Positions 32,743 through 40,981 of a stretch of DNA of 47,543 nucleotides are shown here, piece by piece (the stretch's first letter is position 1; each line of letters starts with the position of its first letter). This DNA comes from Olavius sp. associated proteobacterium Delta 1 (GTDB lineage Bacteria; Desulfobacterota; Desulfobacteria; Desulfobacterales; JAFDCJ01). The stretch is taken from positions 1 to 47,543 of the forward strand of contig CACVKW010000302.1 in NCBI GenBank assembly GCA_902749685.1, given 5' to 3'. The notes below the pieces were generated by a model, which was not told where the DNA came from, made no database searches, and was given only the letters and a program-made list of their open reading frames with translations. Made by a program: the position numbers and the translations under genes.

Positions 32743-34185
32743 ATGTCAGATAATTTATTATTAGGTATCATCAAAAACGAACTGCTGGATATCGTCGGGT
32801 ATGAAGATGTCACCGTGAGGGAAGCCGAACTTCTGGCTTACAGCATGGATTTTTATCTGGTCCCGCAACTGTGGATTGATCGGCACCAGACCCTCCAAAA
32901 GCCGGATTTTATCGTATTTCCGGAGTCGGCGGCGGAGGTTGCCCGCATTCATAAACTGGCCGGCCGGCATGGAATGCCGGTTATCCCATACGGCGGCGGC
33001 ACCGGCAGCCAGGGTGGGGTGGTTCCGCTTTACGGCGGTATCATCCTTGATCTGAAAAAAATGGATCAGATTGTCAAAATCGATGGAAAGTCGCTGACGG
33101 TCACGGCCCAGCCGGGAATCAACGGCCAGGTTCTGGAATGGGCTTTGAACAAAAAGGGTTTTACCCTGGCCCATTACCCGGCTTCCGAATACGGGGCGAC
33201 TCTGGGCGGTTATGTTGCTGCCCGGGGATCGGGGACATTGTCGACCAAGTACGGCAAGGCGGAAGACATGGTCGTGAGCATGGAAGTGGTGCTGGCGTCC
33301 GGCGAGATCATCCGAACGCTGCCGGTACCCAACCATGCCTGTGGCCCGGGATTGCTGCAGCTGTTTGTTGGTTCGGAGGGGACTCTGGGCACGATTACCG
33401 AAATTACCATGCGGCTGGATCCCATCCCCGAGGTTCGCCGATTTAATTCCTATATTTTTGAAGATGTCCGGCAGGGGCTTGAAGCCGGAAGACGGATCAT
33501 GACCCAGCGCCTGCATCCCTGCGTCATTCGGCTCTATGATTCAAGTTCCAGCGAGCGGGTGGTAAAACGGGTGCTTGACTTAGACATGAAGGGCGCTTTT
33601 ATGGTGGTGGGCTCTGACGGGGATCAGCGTTTTGTGGATCTGGAAATGCAGATCATCCATGAGATATGTACCGAGCTGAAGGGCAAAGAATTGGGACCGG
33701 ATCCCGGTGAACACTGGTGGGAACATCGCTATGATTTCTATTTTCCGCCCCACAGCCTGATGCTGCCGGAAATGTTCGGGACCATTGAGACCACTGCCAC
33801 CTATGATAAGATCTATAATATATTCAAAGCCAAGCAGCAGGTCATCACCGAAGATTTCAAGGAGTGGGGCACGGACTACATGGCCCATTTTTCCCATTGG
33901 TTTCCATGGGGCGTGATGGTTTATGACCGATTCCTGATCGCCAAGCCGCCCCTGGATCCACATGAAGCCCTGCAGCTTCACACGCAGATATGGGGCAAAG
34001 CGGCACGCGCTTCCCTTGAACATGGCGGCGTGCTGAACGATCATCACGGAATCGGCTTCAAACTGGGCTGGTTGATGGAAGAACAATACGGCACGGCCTG
34101 GCCGACGATGCAGGGAATTAAAGATACGCTGGATCCTATGGGAATCATGAATCCGGGTAAGCTCGGATTTATTAGGCGTAAGTAG
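32743..34185 (+). CDS. FAD-binding oxidase (GlcD / alkyl-DHAP synthase-like, PCMH type)
   Basis: This flavoprotein dehydrogenase of ~480 aa carries the FAD-binding PCMH signature PVIPYGGGTGSQGGVVPLYG, the ASEYGATLGGYVAARGSG region, and LFVGSEGTLGTITEIT. The C-terminal FAD-oxidase domain has NDHHGIGFKLGWL and the final MNPGKLGF. The HHGIG element recalls the alkyl-DHAP synthase/VAO branch as well as glycolate oxidase GlcD. GTG 32737 is in frame, but ATG 32743 is better spaced from AAAGG. It pairs with the Fe-S protein 99 bases downstream, as GlcD with GlcF. The substrate is probably a 2-hydroxy acid. Confidence 0.9.
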   Translation: MSDNLLLGIIKNELLDIVGYEDVTVREAELLAYSMDFYLVPQLWIDRHQTLQKPDFIVFPESAAEVARIHKLAGRHGMPVIPYGGGTGSQGGVVPLYGGIILDLKKMDQIVKIDGKSLTVTAQPGINGQVLEWALNKKGFTLAHYPASEYGATLGGYVAARGSGTLSTKYGKAEDMVVSMEVVLASGEIIRTLPVPNHACGPGLLQLFVGSEGTLGTITEITMRLDPIPEVRRFNSYIFEDVRQGLEAGRRIMTQRLHPCVIRLYDSSSSERVVKRVLDLDMKGAFMVVGSDGDQRFVDLEMQIIHEICTELKGKELGPDPGEHWWEHRYDFYFPPHSLMLPEMFGTIETTATYDKIYNIFKAKQQVITEDFKEWGTDYMAHFSHWFPWGVMVYDRFLIAKPPLDPHEALQLHTQIWGKAARASLEHGGVLNDHHGIGFKLGWLMEEQYGTAWPTMQGIKDTLDPMGIMNPGKLGFIRRK

Positions 34186-34284
34186 TAGCTGGCCGAAATC
34201 ATTTCTCTCTATGGCTCTCACAGGGCTCACAGAGAACGCAGAGAAAAAAATCATAGAAAATAGGTTTAATGAGAGGTATAGGCG

Positions 34285-35412
34285 ATGTTTTTGAGTGAAA
34301 AGGAACGGGATGAAACCATCTGGGCCTGCCGTTTTTGCATGATGTGTCATTGTGCCGATCGGGTCGGGCAGGTCGTAAGAAGAGAATCCTATACGCCGCG
34401 GGGAAGGGGGGCCATCATCTTTGGATTGGATGAGGGGTTGCTCGAGTACGATGAGGGCGTGGCGGATATTATGTATACCACCCTGAATGACCGCATGATT
34501 CAGCATTGGTGCGTGGGCAATTATGATCACGAAGAGCTCGTAATTGATACCCGGGCCCGCATTTTTGAAATAGGCCGGGCACCGGAGGAAGTCATCGCCT
34601 ATGCCGGGAATCTGCGTAAGAATCCGGTGCAAGGGGGCGATCCGGCAAAAACCTTGTCCGATGCCGCTGTTGCGCTGGATTCTGATTCGGACACACTTTT
34701 GTTTTGCGGCCGTACCGCACGGGATTCGCAACAGGCAACACTGATCGCTGCCGGAAAACTCTTCAACCAGGCCGGCAAAGCTTTTAAAGTGCTGGCCGAC
34801 GAACCATCCAGCGGTTGGGCCTTGTACCAACTGGGAGATTTTGAGGGCGCCAAGCAATTATCGGCACTGCTGGCGGAAAAAATCCGGGCGAGTCAAGTTT
34901 CAACCGTGGTTGCTTTGGATGCAGACAGCTACCGCATGCTGATGGGAAGAACGACACGCTTCGGCGGGGACCTAAACGGAATTAAAATCCTTCATATCAA
35001 TGCCGTGATGGCCGACTGGCTGAAGGATAGCCGGATATCGGTTGCCGACAGGATTTCAGACGCCACCACCTATCATGATCCCTGTGTCCTGGCGCGAGAC
35101 TTTGAAGATATCGATTCGCCGCGGTTTATTCTTTCACAGATTCTGAATAATGATTTTAAGGAGATGGCCACCAGTAAAAAGCTGGCAAACTGTTGCGGTG
35201 CCGGGGGCATGCTGGCGGTTCATCGAGCCGATGTATCCGAAGATGTGGCCGTGATGCGCATCGACGAAGCCAAAGAAACCGGCGCAGCGCTTTTGGTCTC
35301 CGGTTGCCCGCGCTGCGATGAAACCTTTAAAAAGGCAATAACCGCACGGGGCATTGAAGATATTCAGGTAGTCAACCTGGTGGAGTTGGTGGCTAAGGCA
35401 GCCGGTCTTTGA
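34285..35412 (+). CDS. Fe-S oxidoreductase subunit (GlcF/HdrD-like, CCG domains)
   Basis: This 375-aa electron-transfer partner of the preceding flavoprotein begins with a Cys cluster CRFCMMCHCADR that could hold one cubane cluster. It then has a DPCVLARDFE region and CCGAGGMLAVHRAD followed by GCPRCDET, the C-terminal CCG domain. It is a shortened relative of GlcF/LutA: the classical double CX2CX2CX3CP ferredoxin is reduced to one unit. The spacer before it contains a copy of the CACAGAG...GAACGCAGAG repeat also seen at 38620 and 40702. Electrons probably pass to quinones or to a membrane Hdr-type protein. Confidence 0.85.
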   Translation: MFLSEKERDETIWACRFCMMCHCADRVGQVVRRESYTPRGRGAIIFGLDEGLLEYDEGVADIMYTTLNDRMIQHWCVGNYDHEELVIDTRARIFEIGRAPEEVIAYAGNLRKNPVQGGDPAKTLSDAAVALDSDSDTLLFCGRTARDSQQATLIAAGKLFNQAGKAFKVLADEPSSGWALYQLGDFEGAKQLSALLAEKIRASQVSTVVALDADSYRMLMGRTTRFGGDLNGIKILHINAVMADWLKDSRISVADRISDATTYHDPCVLARDFEDIDSPRFILSQILNNDFKEMATSKKLANCCGAGGMLAVHRADVSEDVAVMRIDEAKETGAALLVSGCPRCDETFKKAITARGIEDIQVVNLVELVAKAAGL

Positions 35413-35435
35413 GTCCGATTTCACGAAAAGACAAA

Positions 35436-35505
35436 GGGTCAAGTCTTCATTCCTGACAGATTTATTTGTTTCTCTAATCTAACAATTTTATTATTCAGTG
35501 TTGAC
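35436..35505. repeat. Truncated REP/MITE copy (GGGTCAAGTCTTCATTC...)
   Basis: The left arm (35436-35459) and ~45 adjoining bases match the intact element at 44990-45133. The right arm is missing. The sequence then changes to A/T-rich spacer without a gene up to the E2 gene. Confidence 0.7.
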
Positions 35506-35643
35506 CCAATTGATTATTTTTTATATATTTCGATCATCATTTCTTTCCATAATTCTTATGGATAAATAAATTCTATAAATACAAGACAACGCAAAACCCG
35601 TCTAGGGGAGAATGGGTGAAATGCAGTATGTCTTAAAATAAAT

Positions 35644-35680
35644 AGCCGAGTTGCCTTTTAATGGCGGTTTGGCTTTTTTA
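35644..35680 (+). terminator. Probable terminator upstream of the E2 gene
   Basis: AGCCGAGTTGCC (35644-35655) pairs with GGCGGTTTGGCT (35663-35674) over 12 positions, including G-U wobbles, and is followed by TTTTTATT. It separates the FAD/Fe-S operon from the 2-oxo acid dehydrogenase operon. Confidence 0.6.
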
Positions 35681-35835
35681 TTGGGGGGATAGGGGAGGTA
35701 TCGCTGTCGATCATGCAAGAATATATGATCATCTCAAGATAGAGTATCACGCATGCACGATGCGCCGAATAGTATCATCAGGAATGGATAAATAAGTCAT
35801 GTTTTGTTCTGTGCAATTAAAAGGAGGACTGGAAA

Positions 35836-37167
35836 TTGAGTGTTAACGTAACCATGCCGAAACTAGGCATGACGATGAAAGTGGGTAAAGTCTCAAAGTG
35901 GTACAAAAATGAAGGGGATTCCGTAGAGAAAGGAGAGAATTTATTTGAAGTTGAAACGGAAAAAATTACAAACAAGGTAGAATCACCGGAGAGCGGAACT
36001 CTGTTTCAAGTTGTGGTTCCGGAAGGCACAACCGTACCGGTGGGAACGATATTAGCTGTCATTGCACAGGCCGGGGATCAACCGGAACGGATTGAGGGCA
36101 TCCAGGCCGGTGACGTGGTTGAAATGAAAGCAGAGGCGGCAAAGCCCCAGGCCGCCGAAGCAGGAACCGGGCCGGCGGAAAAGAAGCGAATATTGTCAAC
36201 CCCATCCGCTCGCCGTCTGGCAAAAGAGTTGGGTGTTGATTTGGCATCGGTACCGGGCACCGGCCCTGATGGAAAAATAAAAGAGGCGGATGTCCTCAAG
36301 TTCCACGAAGAAGGACCACCCGCACCCAAAATCACCCCCCTGGCCGCCGAAATCGCCAAACAGGAAGGCCTGGACACATCTAAAATTTCCGGAACCGGGG
36401 AAAATGGTAAAATTACCCGGCAAGATGTCGAGCGTGCCCTCGCCGCGGCAACAGTTGTCCCGGAAGAGGAGCCTTGCAAGGTCAAGGTGATCCCCTTTGA
36501 GGGAATGCGCAAAGTTATTGCAGACAATATGCACGCCAGCCTGCAGACTGCGGCCCAGCTCACGACCTTCACCGAGGTGGATGTTACCGAAATGGTGCGG
36601 TTCAGAAACCTTGCGATGGATGAATACAAAAGGGATGATTCCGTAAAAATTTCTTACAATGATATCATTGTCATGGCAACCGCGCGCGCATTAATGCGCC
36701 ATCCCATCATGAACTCGACGCTGGTTGGAGAAGAAATCCTGGTCCATGACACCGTTCATCTTGGAATCGCGGTGGCTTTATCCGAAGGGCTGATTGTGCC
36801 CAAGCTGAGACACGCCGAAAAGAAAAATCTATTGCAAATCGCTGAAGAAGTAAGGCAACTGGCGCAAAAGGCACGCGAAGGCGCCCTGGTCATCGAAGAG
36901 GTAACGGACGGCACGTTTACCATCAGCAACGTCAGCATGCTCGGCATGGATGGGTTCACACCGGTGCTCAACCCGCCGGAGACCGGAATTCTCGGCGTTG
37001 GCCGGGTGATAGAAAAACCGGCCGTATTTGAGGGTGAGATCACCATTCGCCACATGATGACCCTGAGCCTGACATTTGATCATCGGGTCGTTGACGGTGC
37101 CCCGGCCATGACTTTCCTCAAGACTTTGGCACGATATCTGGAGCAGCCGCTGCTGCTTATAACCTGA
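35836..37167 (+). CDS. acoC: Dihydrolipoamide acyltransferase E2 of a 2-oxo acid/acetoin dehydrogenase complex
   Basis: This E2 core protein has 443 aa. The lipoyl domain is at 1-78, with the lipoylated lysine K43 in ETEKITN. Two successive peripheral-subunit-binding-like modules follow: STPSARRLAKELGVD...GTGPDGKI at ~120-160 and TPLAAEIAKQEGLD...GTGENGKI at ~168-205. The catalytic domain ends in DHRVVDGAPA (His ~416). Most E2 proteins have one such binding module. The start is TTG 35836 with AAGGAGG eight bases upstream. It is first in the operon with E3, E1alpha, E1beta and AcoX, which favours acetoin dehydrogenase. A pyruvate or branched-chain complex is the alternative. Confidence 0.9.
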   Translation: MSVNVTMPKLGMTMKVGKVSKWYKNEGDSVEKGENLFEVETEKITNKVESPESGTLFQVVVPEGTTVPVGTILAVIAQAGDQPERIEGIQAGDVVEMKAEAAKPQAAEAGTGPAEKKRILSTPSARRLAKELGVDLASVPGTGPDGKIKEADVLKFHEEGPPAPKITPLAAEIAKQEGLDTSKISGTGENGKITRQDVERALAAATVVPEEEPCKVKVIPFEGMRKVIADNMHASLQTAAQLTTFTEVDVTEMVRFRNLAMDEYKRDDSVKISYNDIIVMATARALMRHPIMNSTLVGEEILVHDTVHLGIAVALSEGLIVPKLRHAEKKNLLQIAEEVRQLAQKAREGALVIEEVTDGTFTISNVSMLGMDGFTPVLNPPETGILGVGRVIEKPAVFEGEITIRHMMTLSLTFDHRVVDGAPAMTFLKTLARYLEQPLLLIT

Positions 37168-37191
37168 CAGCGCAATTTACTAAAGAGAGGT

Positions 37192-38568
37192 ATGACGATG
37201 CATGATGTAGCTGTAATCGGCGGCGGACCAGGCGGCTATGCGGCCGCGATCCGCGCTGCCCAGCTGGGGGCAAATGTTGTATTGGCCGAATGTGCCGAGA
37301 CCGGCGGCACATGCGTAAACAGCGGGTGCATTCCCAGCAAGGTTTGGCTGAGGGCGGCGGATTTGCTTCATCGCCTTCAGACCGGAGAAGCGTTCGGTAT
37401 CAAGGCAGCCGTGAAAGAAATTGATTTCAATGCGATTGTGGCAAGAAAAAGCGGCGTATCGGCTGAAATCCGCATGGGCATGGAAGCGCTTTTGCAAAAT
37501 AACGAGGTTGAGGTTGTCAAAGGACGCGCTGATCTAAAAAGCCCGCAAGCGGTGGATATAGACGGTCGTATCATGGAAGCGAAAAAAATCATTATCGCCA
37601 CCGGCAGTTCTTTATCCGCACCGCAGATAGCGGGATTAAAAAAGGCCGCCATGACCACGGACGACGTGTTGGAAATGACGGCGGTGCCCGAATCGATCCT
37701 GGTTTGCGGGTCCGGTTATATCGAAGTCGAGATGGCCTATTTGCTGAATGCATTCGGCTCTAAAGTGGTCATGGCGACCGAGTCGGCCAGAATTTTACCC
37801 AAAGAAGATTCCGACACAAGCCAGAGGGTTGCCCAGGCGTTAAGGGAAAAGGGTGTGGAAATTATTCCGCGCGCATCTCTTGCGTCCGTCAAAACGACCC
37901 AAACAGCAACGACCTGCAAACTTGCCGGCTCCAAAGAGCGCAGTGTCAAGGTGGAAAAAGTTCTGGTTTCCGGAAGAGAGCCGAATACCTCCGACCTGGG
38001 TTTGGAAAAGCTCGGCGTAACCCTGAATGAAAAAAAAGGCATCCGGATAAACGACCGGCTGGAGACCTCGGTTGAAGGGATTTATGCCATTGGCGATGCA
38101 ACCGGCGGCTGGATGCTCAGCCACGGGGCTTCGTCCATGTCTGTGGTTGCCGCTGAAAATGCCATGGGCGCCGACAACCGCTATCCATTTAATCTTATTC
38201 CCCGATGCCTGTGGACGCAGCCTGAGATGGGCGCAGTGGGGCTTTCGGAAGAAGATGCGGAAAAAAAAGGTTATGATGTGGAAACCGGCGTTTTCCCGTA
38301 TGCCATCAACGGGCTGGCCATGGTTCGCAACCAGGTTGATGGTGCTGTCAAAATCGTCTCGGATGCCCGTTATGGTGAAATTTTAGGTGTGCATATCGTC
38401 GGTTCCAATGCTACTGAAGTCATCGCTGAGGCGGTAATGGCCATGCAGCTGGAAGCCACGGTTCGGGAACTGGCCCGCAGCATCCGGGTTCATCCCACTT
38501 TTTCGGAAGCCGTGGTCGACGCGGCCCGGGATGCCGGCAGCTGGGCACTATATCTGCCCCGGGAGTAA
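37192..38568 (+). CDS. lpdA: Dihydrolipoamide dehydrogenase (E3)
   Basis: This FAD-disulfide oxidoreductase (458 aa) reoxidises the lipoyl group of E2 and makes NADH. It shows VIGGGPGGYAAAIRAAQLG, redox Cys pair C41-VNSG-C46 (GGTCVNSGCIPSK), an NAD site ILVCGSGYIEVEMAY (a variant of GxGxxG), GDATGGWMLSH, and the interface motif HPTFSEAV with the catalytic His/Glu. ATG 37192 and ATG 37198 are both possible; the GAGAGG site is better spaced for 37198. It sits 24 bases after the E2 gene, so it is part of the dedicated complex. Confidence 0.95.
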   Translation: MTMHDVAVIGGGPGGYAAAIRAAQLGANVVLAECAETGGTCVNSGCIPSKVWLRAADLLHRLQTGEAFGIKAAVKEIDFNAIVARKSGVSAEIRMGMEALLQNNEVEVVKGRADLKSPQAVDIDGRIMEAKKIIIATGSSLSAPQIAGLKKAAMTTDDVLEMTAVPESILVCGSGYIEVEMAYLLNAFGSKVVMATESARILPKEDSDTSQRVAQALREKGVEIIPRASLASVKTTQTATTCKLAGSKERSVKVEKVLVSGREPNTSDLGLEKLGVTLNEKKGIRINDRLETSVEGIYAIGDATGGWMLSHGASSMSVVAAENAMGADNRYPFNLIPRCLWTQPEMGAVGLSEEDAEKKGYDVETGVFPYAINGLAMVRNQVDGAVKIVSDARYGEILGVHIVGSNATEVIAEAVMAMQLEATVRELARSIRVHPTFSEAVVDAARDAGSWALYLPRE

Positions 38569-38587
38569 TCCCGTAATGGAAAATCGG

Positions 38588-38745
38588 GGCGTGGCCTTAA
38601 CTTGGGCCATTTTATCTCTCACAGAGTTCACAGAGAACGCAGAGAAAAATCCAAATAACTCCGTGATCTCTGCGGGCTCTGCGTGATGAAGGGTAAATGT
38701 GAATAATTGAGCAAAATCCTAGCGGCCGAAATTAGAACCAACCCC
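38588..38745. repeat. 158-bp direct repeat, left copy
   Basis: This matches 40670-40826 over almost its full length. The shared landmarks are GTGGCCTTAACTTGGGCC, CACAGAGAACGCAGAGAAAAAT, TCTCTGCGGGCTCTGCG, AAGGGTAAATGTG and TTGAGCAAAATCCTA. The right end includes the start codon and first 13 codons of the lipB-lipA fusion. The two copies bracket a 1.9-kb module. Confidence 0.88.
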
Positions 38746-40311
38746 GGAAATTGCAAATTGCAAGAAATTCAAATCATCGATTGGGGACTGCTTGACTACG
38801 GCCAGGCCCTTGTCCGTCAGCAGCAAATGGTTGCCGAACGGATAAGAGGCCGCAGCCCGGACCGCCTGGTGCTGGTTGAGCACCCGCCGGTGGTGACCAT
38901 CGGCCGCAGCGGAAGCCTGAAAGATCTTCGCATTGCAAAAGAGACCCTGGGTCAAAAGGGCGTTTCCCTGCAAACGGTGGACAGGGGCGGCCAGGCCACG
39001 TTTCATGGGCCCGGCCAACTGGTGGTTTATCCCATCGTTAAGATCGGCGATCAGGATCTGCACGCTTTTATGAAGCGGCTGCTCGATACCATTGCCGATG
39101 TGCTGCGCAGCTACCGGCTGGTTTCTGAATTTAAAAAGGGAAAACCGGGTGTGTGGGTTAACGGGGCCAAGATCGCCAGTGTCGGGCTGGCGGTGCGCAA
39201 GTGGGTCACCTACCATGGGATCGCCTTAAACGTTTGGACGGAACCGCGCTGGTTCGACCTGATCGTTCCCTGCGGTCAGCCAGGTGAGAAAATAACTTCC
39301 ATGGACCGTGAGATGGACGTTCCCGTGGATATATCGGATGTGAAAAAACGCTTTGCAGCGAATTTTTGCAGCCGGCACCATGATTCCGCAGGTGAGAAAA
39401 TCAACGCTGAACCCGGTGGGCGCCCGCCATGGCTGGTTAAATCCGCAACAGACCCTAAGGCTGCAGATCGTATGGCCAAACGGCTGCAGCGTTTACAGTT
39501 GGCCACCGTCTGTCAGAGCGCCGACTGCCCCAACCAGGGGGAATGCTTTGAGCGGGGCACCGCCACCTTCATGATCCTGGGAACCCGTTGCACCCGCCGG
39601 TGCCGATTTTGTGCAGTGGACAAGGGCGTGCCCCATGCGCCGGATGACGGGGAACCCCAGCGGGTCGCCAGGGCAGTGCAGCAGTTGAGATTAACCCACG
39701 CGGTGATCACTTCTGTGACCCGGGATGATTTACCCGACGGGGGCGCCGGGCAATTTGCCAGAACCATCCAGCAGATCCGCCGACAATGCCCCGGCGTGTC
39801 AGTGGAAGTACTGGTGCCGGATTTTAACGGGGCCATCCCGGCCCTTGACACGGTATGCGCAGTCCGGCCGGACGTGTTCAACCATAACGTTGAAACCGTG
39901 CCGCGACTGTATGCCAACGTTCGCCCGCTGGCCGGCTATCGGCGCTCATTAGGCATTTTGTCAACCGCTGCAGGCAAGGGACTTATGGTCAAATCGGGGT
40001 TTATGCTAGGTCTTGGCGAAACGGAAAGCGAGATCAAAAAAACCCTGCTGGATTTGAAATATTCCGGCTGCAGGTTGCTCACGCTGGGGCAGTACTTGGC
40101 ACCGTCCAAAGATCATGTGCCGGTGGCGCGCTATGTCCCGCCGCAGGAATTTGAGATGTGGGCCGAAACCGCCCGCGGCATGGGGTTTAGATTCGTGGTT
40201 TCCGGTCCGTTGGTCAGAAGTTCATATCGGGCAGAGGAGATGATGGATGCCAGCCAAAGCGCATCCGGCATCGATCATATCAGAATGGGGCAAATCAGAA
40301 AGGTAAGCTGA
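38707..40311 (+). CDS. LipB-LipA fusion: octanoyltransferase plus lipoyl synthase
   Basis: This single 534-aa frame carries both steps of lipoate assembly. Residues ~18-225 are LipB: LVEHPPVVTIGRSG, QTVDRGGQATFHGPGQLVVYP, lysine K155 in NGAKIASVGL and nucleophile C189 in VPCGQPG. Residues ~235-525 are LipA: auxiliary cluster C269-X4-C274-X5-C280 (CQSADCPNQGEC), radical-SAM cluster C295-X3-C299-X2-C302 (CTRRCRFC) and C-terminal RSSYRA. All key residues are present and there is no frameshift. The start is TTG 38707, or TTG 38758 at the LQEIQIIDWG start of the LipB fold. It lies within the acetoin-type complex operon, so it is probably dedicated to its E2. Confidence 0.93.
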   Translation: MSKILAAEIRTNPGNCKLQEIQIIDWGLLDYGQALVRQQQMVAERIRGRSPDRLVLVEHPPVVTIGRSGSLKDLRIAKETLGQKGVSLQTVDRGGQATFHGPGQLVVYPIVKIGDQDLHAFMKRLLDTIADVLRSYRLVSEFKKGKPGVWVNGAKIASVGLAVRKWVTYHGIALNVWTEPRWFDLIVPCGQPGEKITSMDREMDVPVDISDVKKRFAANFCSRHHDSAGEKINAEPGGRPPWLVKSATDPKAADRMAKRLQRLQLATVCQSADCPNQGECFERGTATFMILGTRCTRRCRFCAVDKGVPHAPDDGEPQRVARAVQQLRLTHAVITSVTRDDLPDGGAGQFARTIQQIRRQCPGVSVEVLVPDFNGAIPALDTVCAVRPDVFNHNVETVPRLYANVRPLAGYRRSLGILSTAAGKGLMVKSGFMLGLGETESEIKKTLLDLKYSGCRLLTLGQYLAPSKDHVPVARYVPPQEFEMWAETARGMGFRFVVSGPLVRSSYRAEEMMDASQSASGIDHIRMGQIRKVS

Positions 40312-40682
40312 TGGGAACAAAACGGTTTATCGTTGAAATCGGCAGCGGGGCGGATCTGCACGGGGAAGACGTTACCAAGGCGGCTTGCAGGGCGGTAAAA
40401 GACGCCATTTCCAGAAGCTGTCTGTGCGGATTGGTGGAAATTCTGGGAATCGAAGATCTGAAAGCGATCCAGGTGGATATTCTGGTGGCCTGTCCGAAAC
40501 CGGATAAGGTGGACCTGGAGCAGGTAAAGGCCACGCTTCCCATCGGACAAAAAACCGCCCGCGCGGTGGAAGGGGGGCTGAAGGCCAAGGGGCTTTGCGT
40601 GCCCAATTTCGCCCCGGACTGCGATCAAATCGTCGTGGCCAACGCGGCCGTGACGGTTTTCATCCGGAGGGCATGGCCTTAA
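40311..40682 (+). CDS. Lin0512-family protein
   Basis: This small protein (123 aa) of the Lin0512 family has no established function. The matching features are FIVEIGSGADLHGEDVTKAA, CRAVKDAISRSC, and QIVVANAAVTVF at the end. Its ATG overlaps the TGA of the lipB-lipA fusion by one base, so the two are co-translated. That makes a role in lipoylation or radical-SAM support worth testing. Its stop codon lies inside the right copy of the flanking direct repeat. Confidence 0.85.
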   Translation: MGTKRFIVEIGSGADLHGEDVTKAACRAVKDAISRSCLCGLVEILGIEDLKAIQVDILVACPKPDKVDLEQVKATLPIGQKTARAVEGGLKAKGLCVPNFAPDCDQIVVANAAVTVFIRRAWP

Positions 40683-40826
40683 CTTGGGCCATTTAATCTC
40701 TGACAGAGCTCACAGAGAACGCAGAGAAAAATCAAAAAACTCTGTGGTCTCTGCGGGCTCTGCGAGAGAAAGGGTAAATGTGTATAATTGAGCAAAATCC
40801 TAATGGCCGAAATTAGAACCAACCCC
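40670..40826. repeat. 157-bp direct repeat, right copy
   Basis: This is the counterpart of 38588-38745. It contains an aborted LipB start (TTGAGCAAAATCCTAATGGCC) that runs into unrelated sequence. The following 40827-40981 is the leader of the E1alpha gene. Confidence 0.88.
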
Positions 40827-40981
40827 CATTCGGACAAATGGTTAGATTGTTACCATCTCCTAATCCGATTCAGGGATGGGATTCGGCACTGCTTCCGGGA
40901 AAGGAGGGATAGCCCAAGGCATAAAAATTGTTGGTAGTTTTTGAATCTGTTTTGTCAACCTTAAGAATAAGGAGAAACGCA

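Noticed and set aside
38612..38690. CACAGAG...CTCTGCGGGCTCTGCG palindrome as a terminator after the E3 gene
   Set aside because: The stem is imperfect and not followed by a T-run; the same sequence recurs at 34211 and 40694, so it is better treated as a dispersed repeat.
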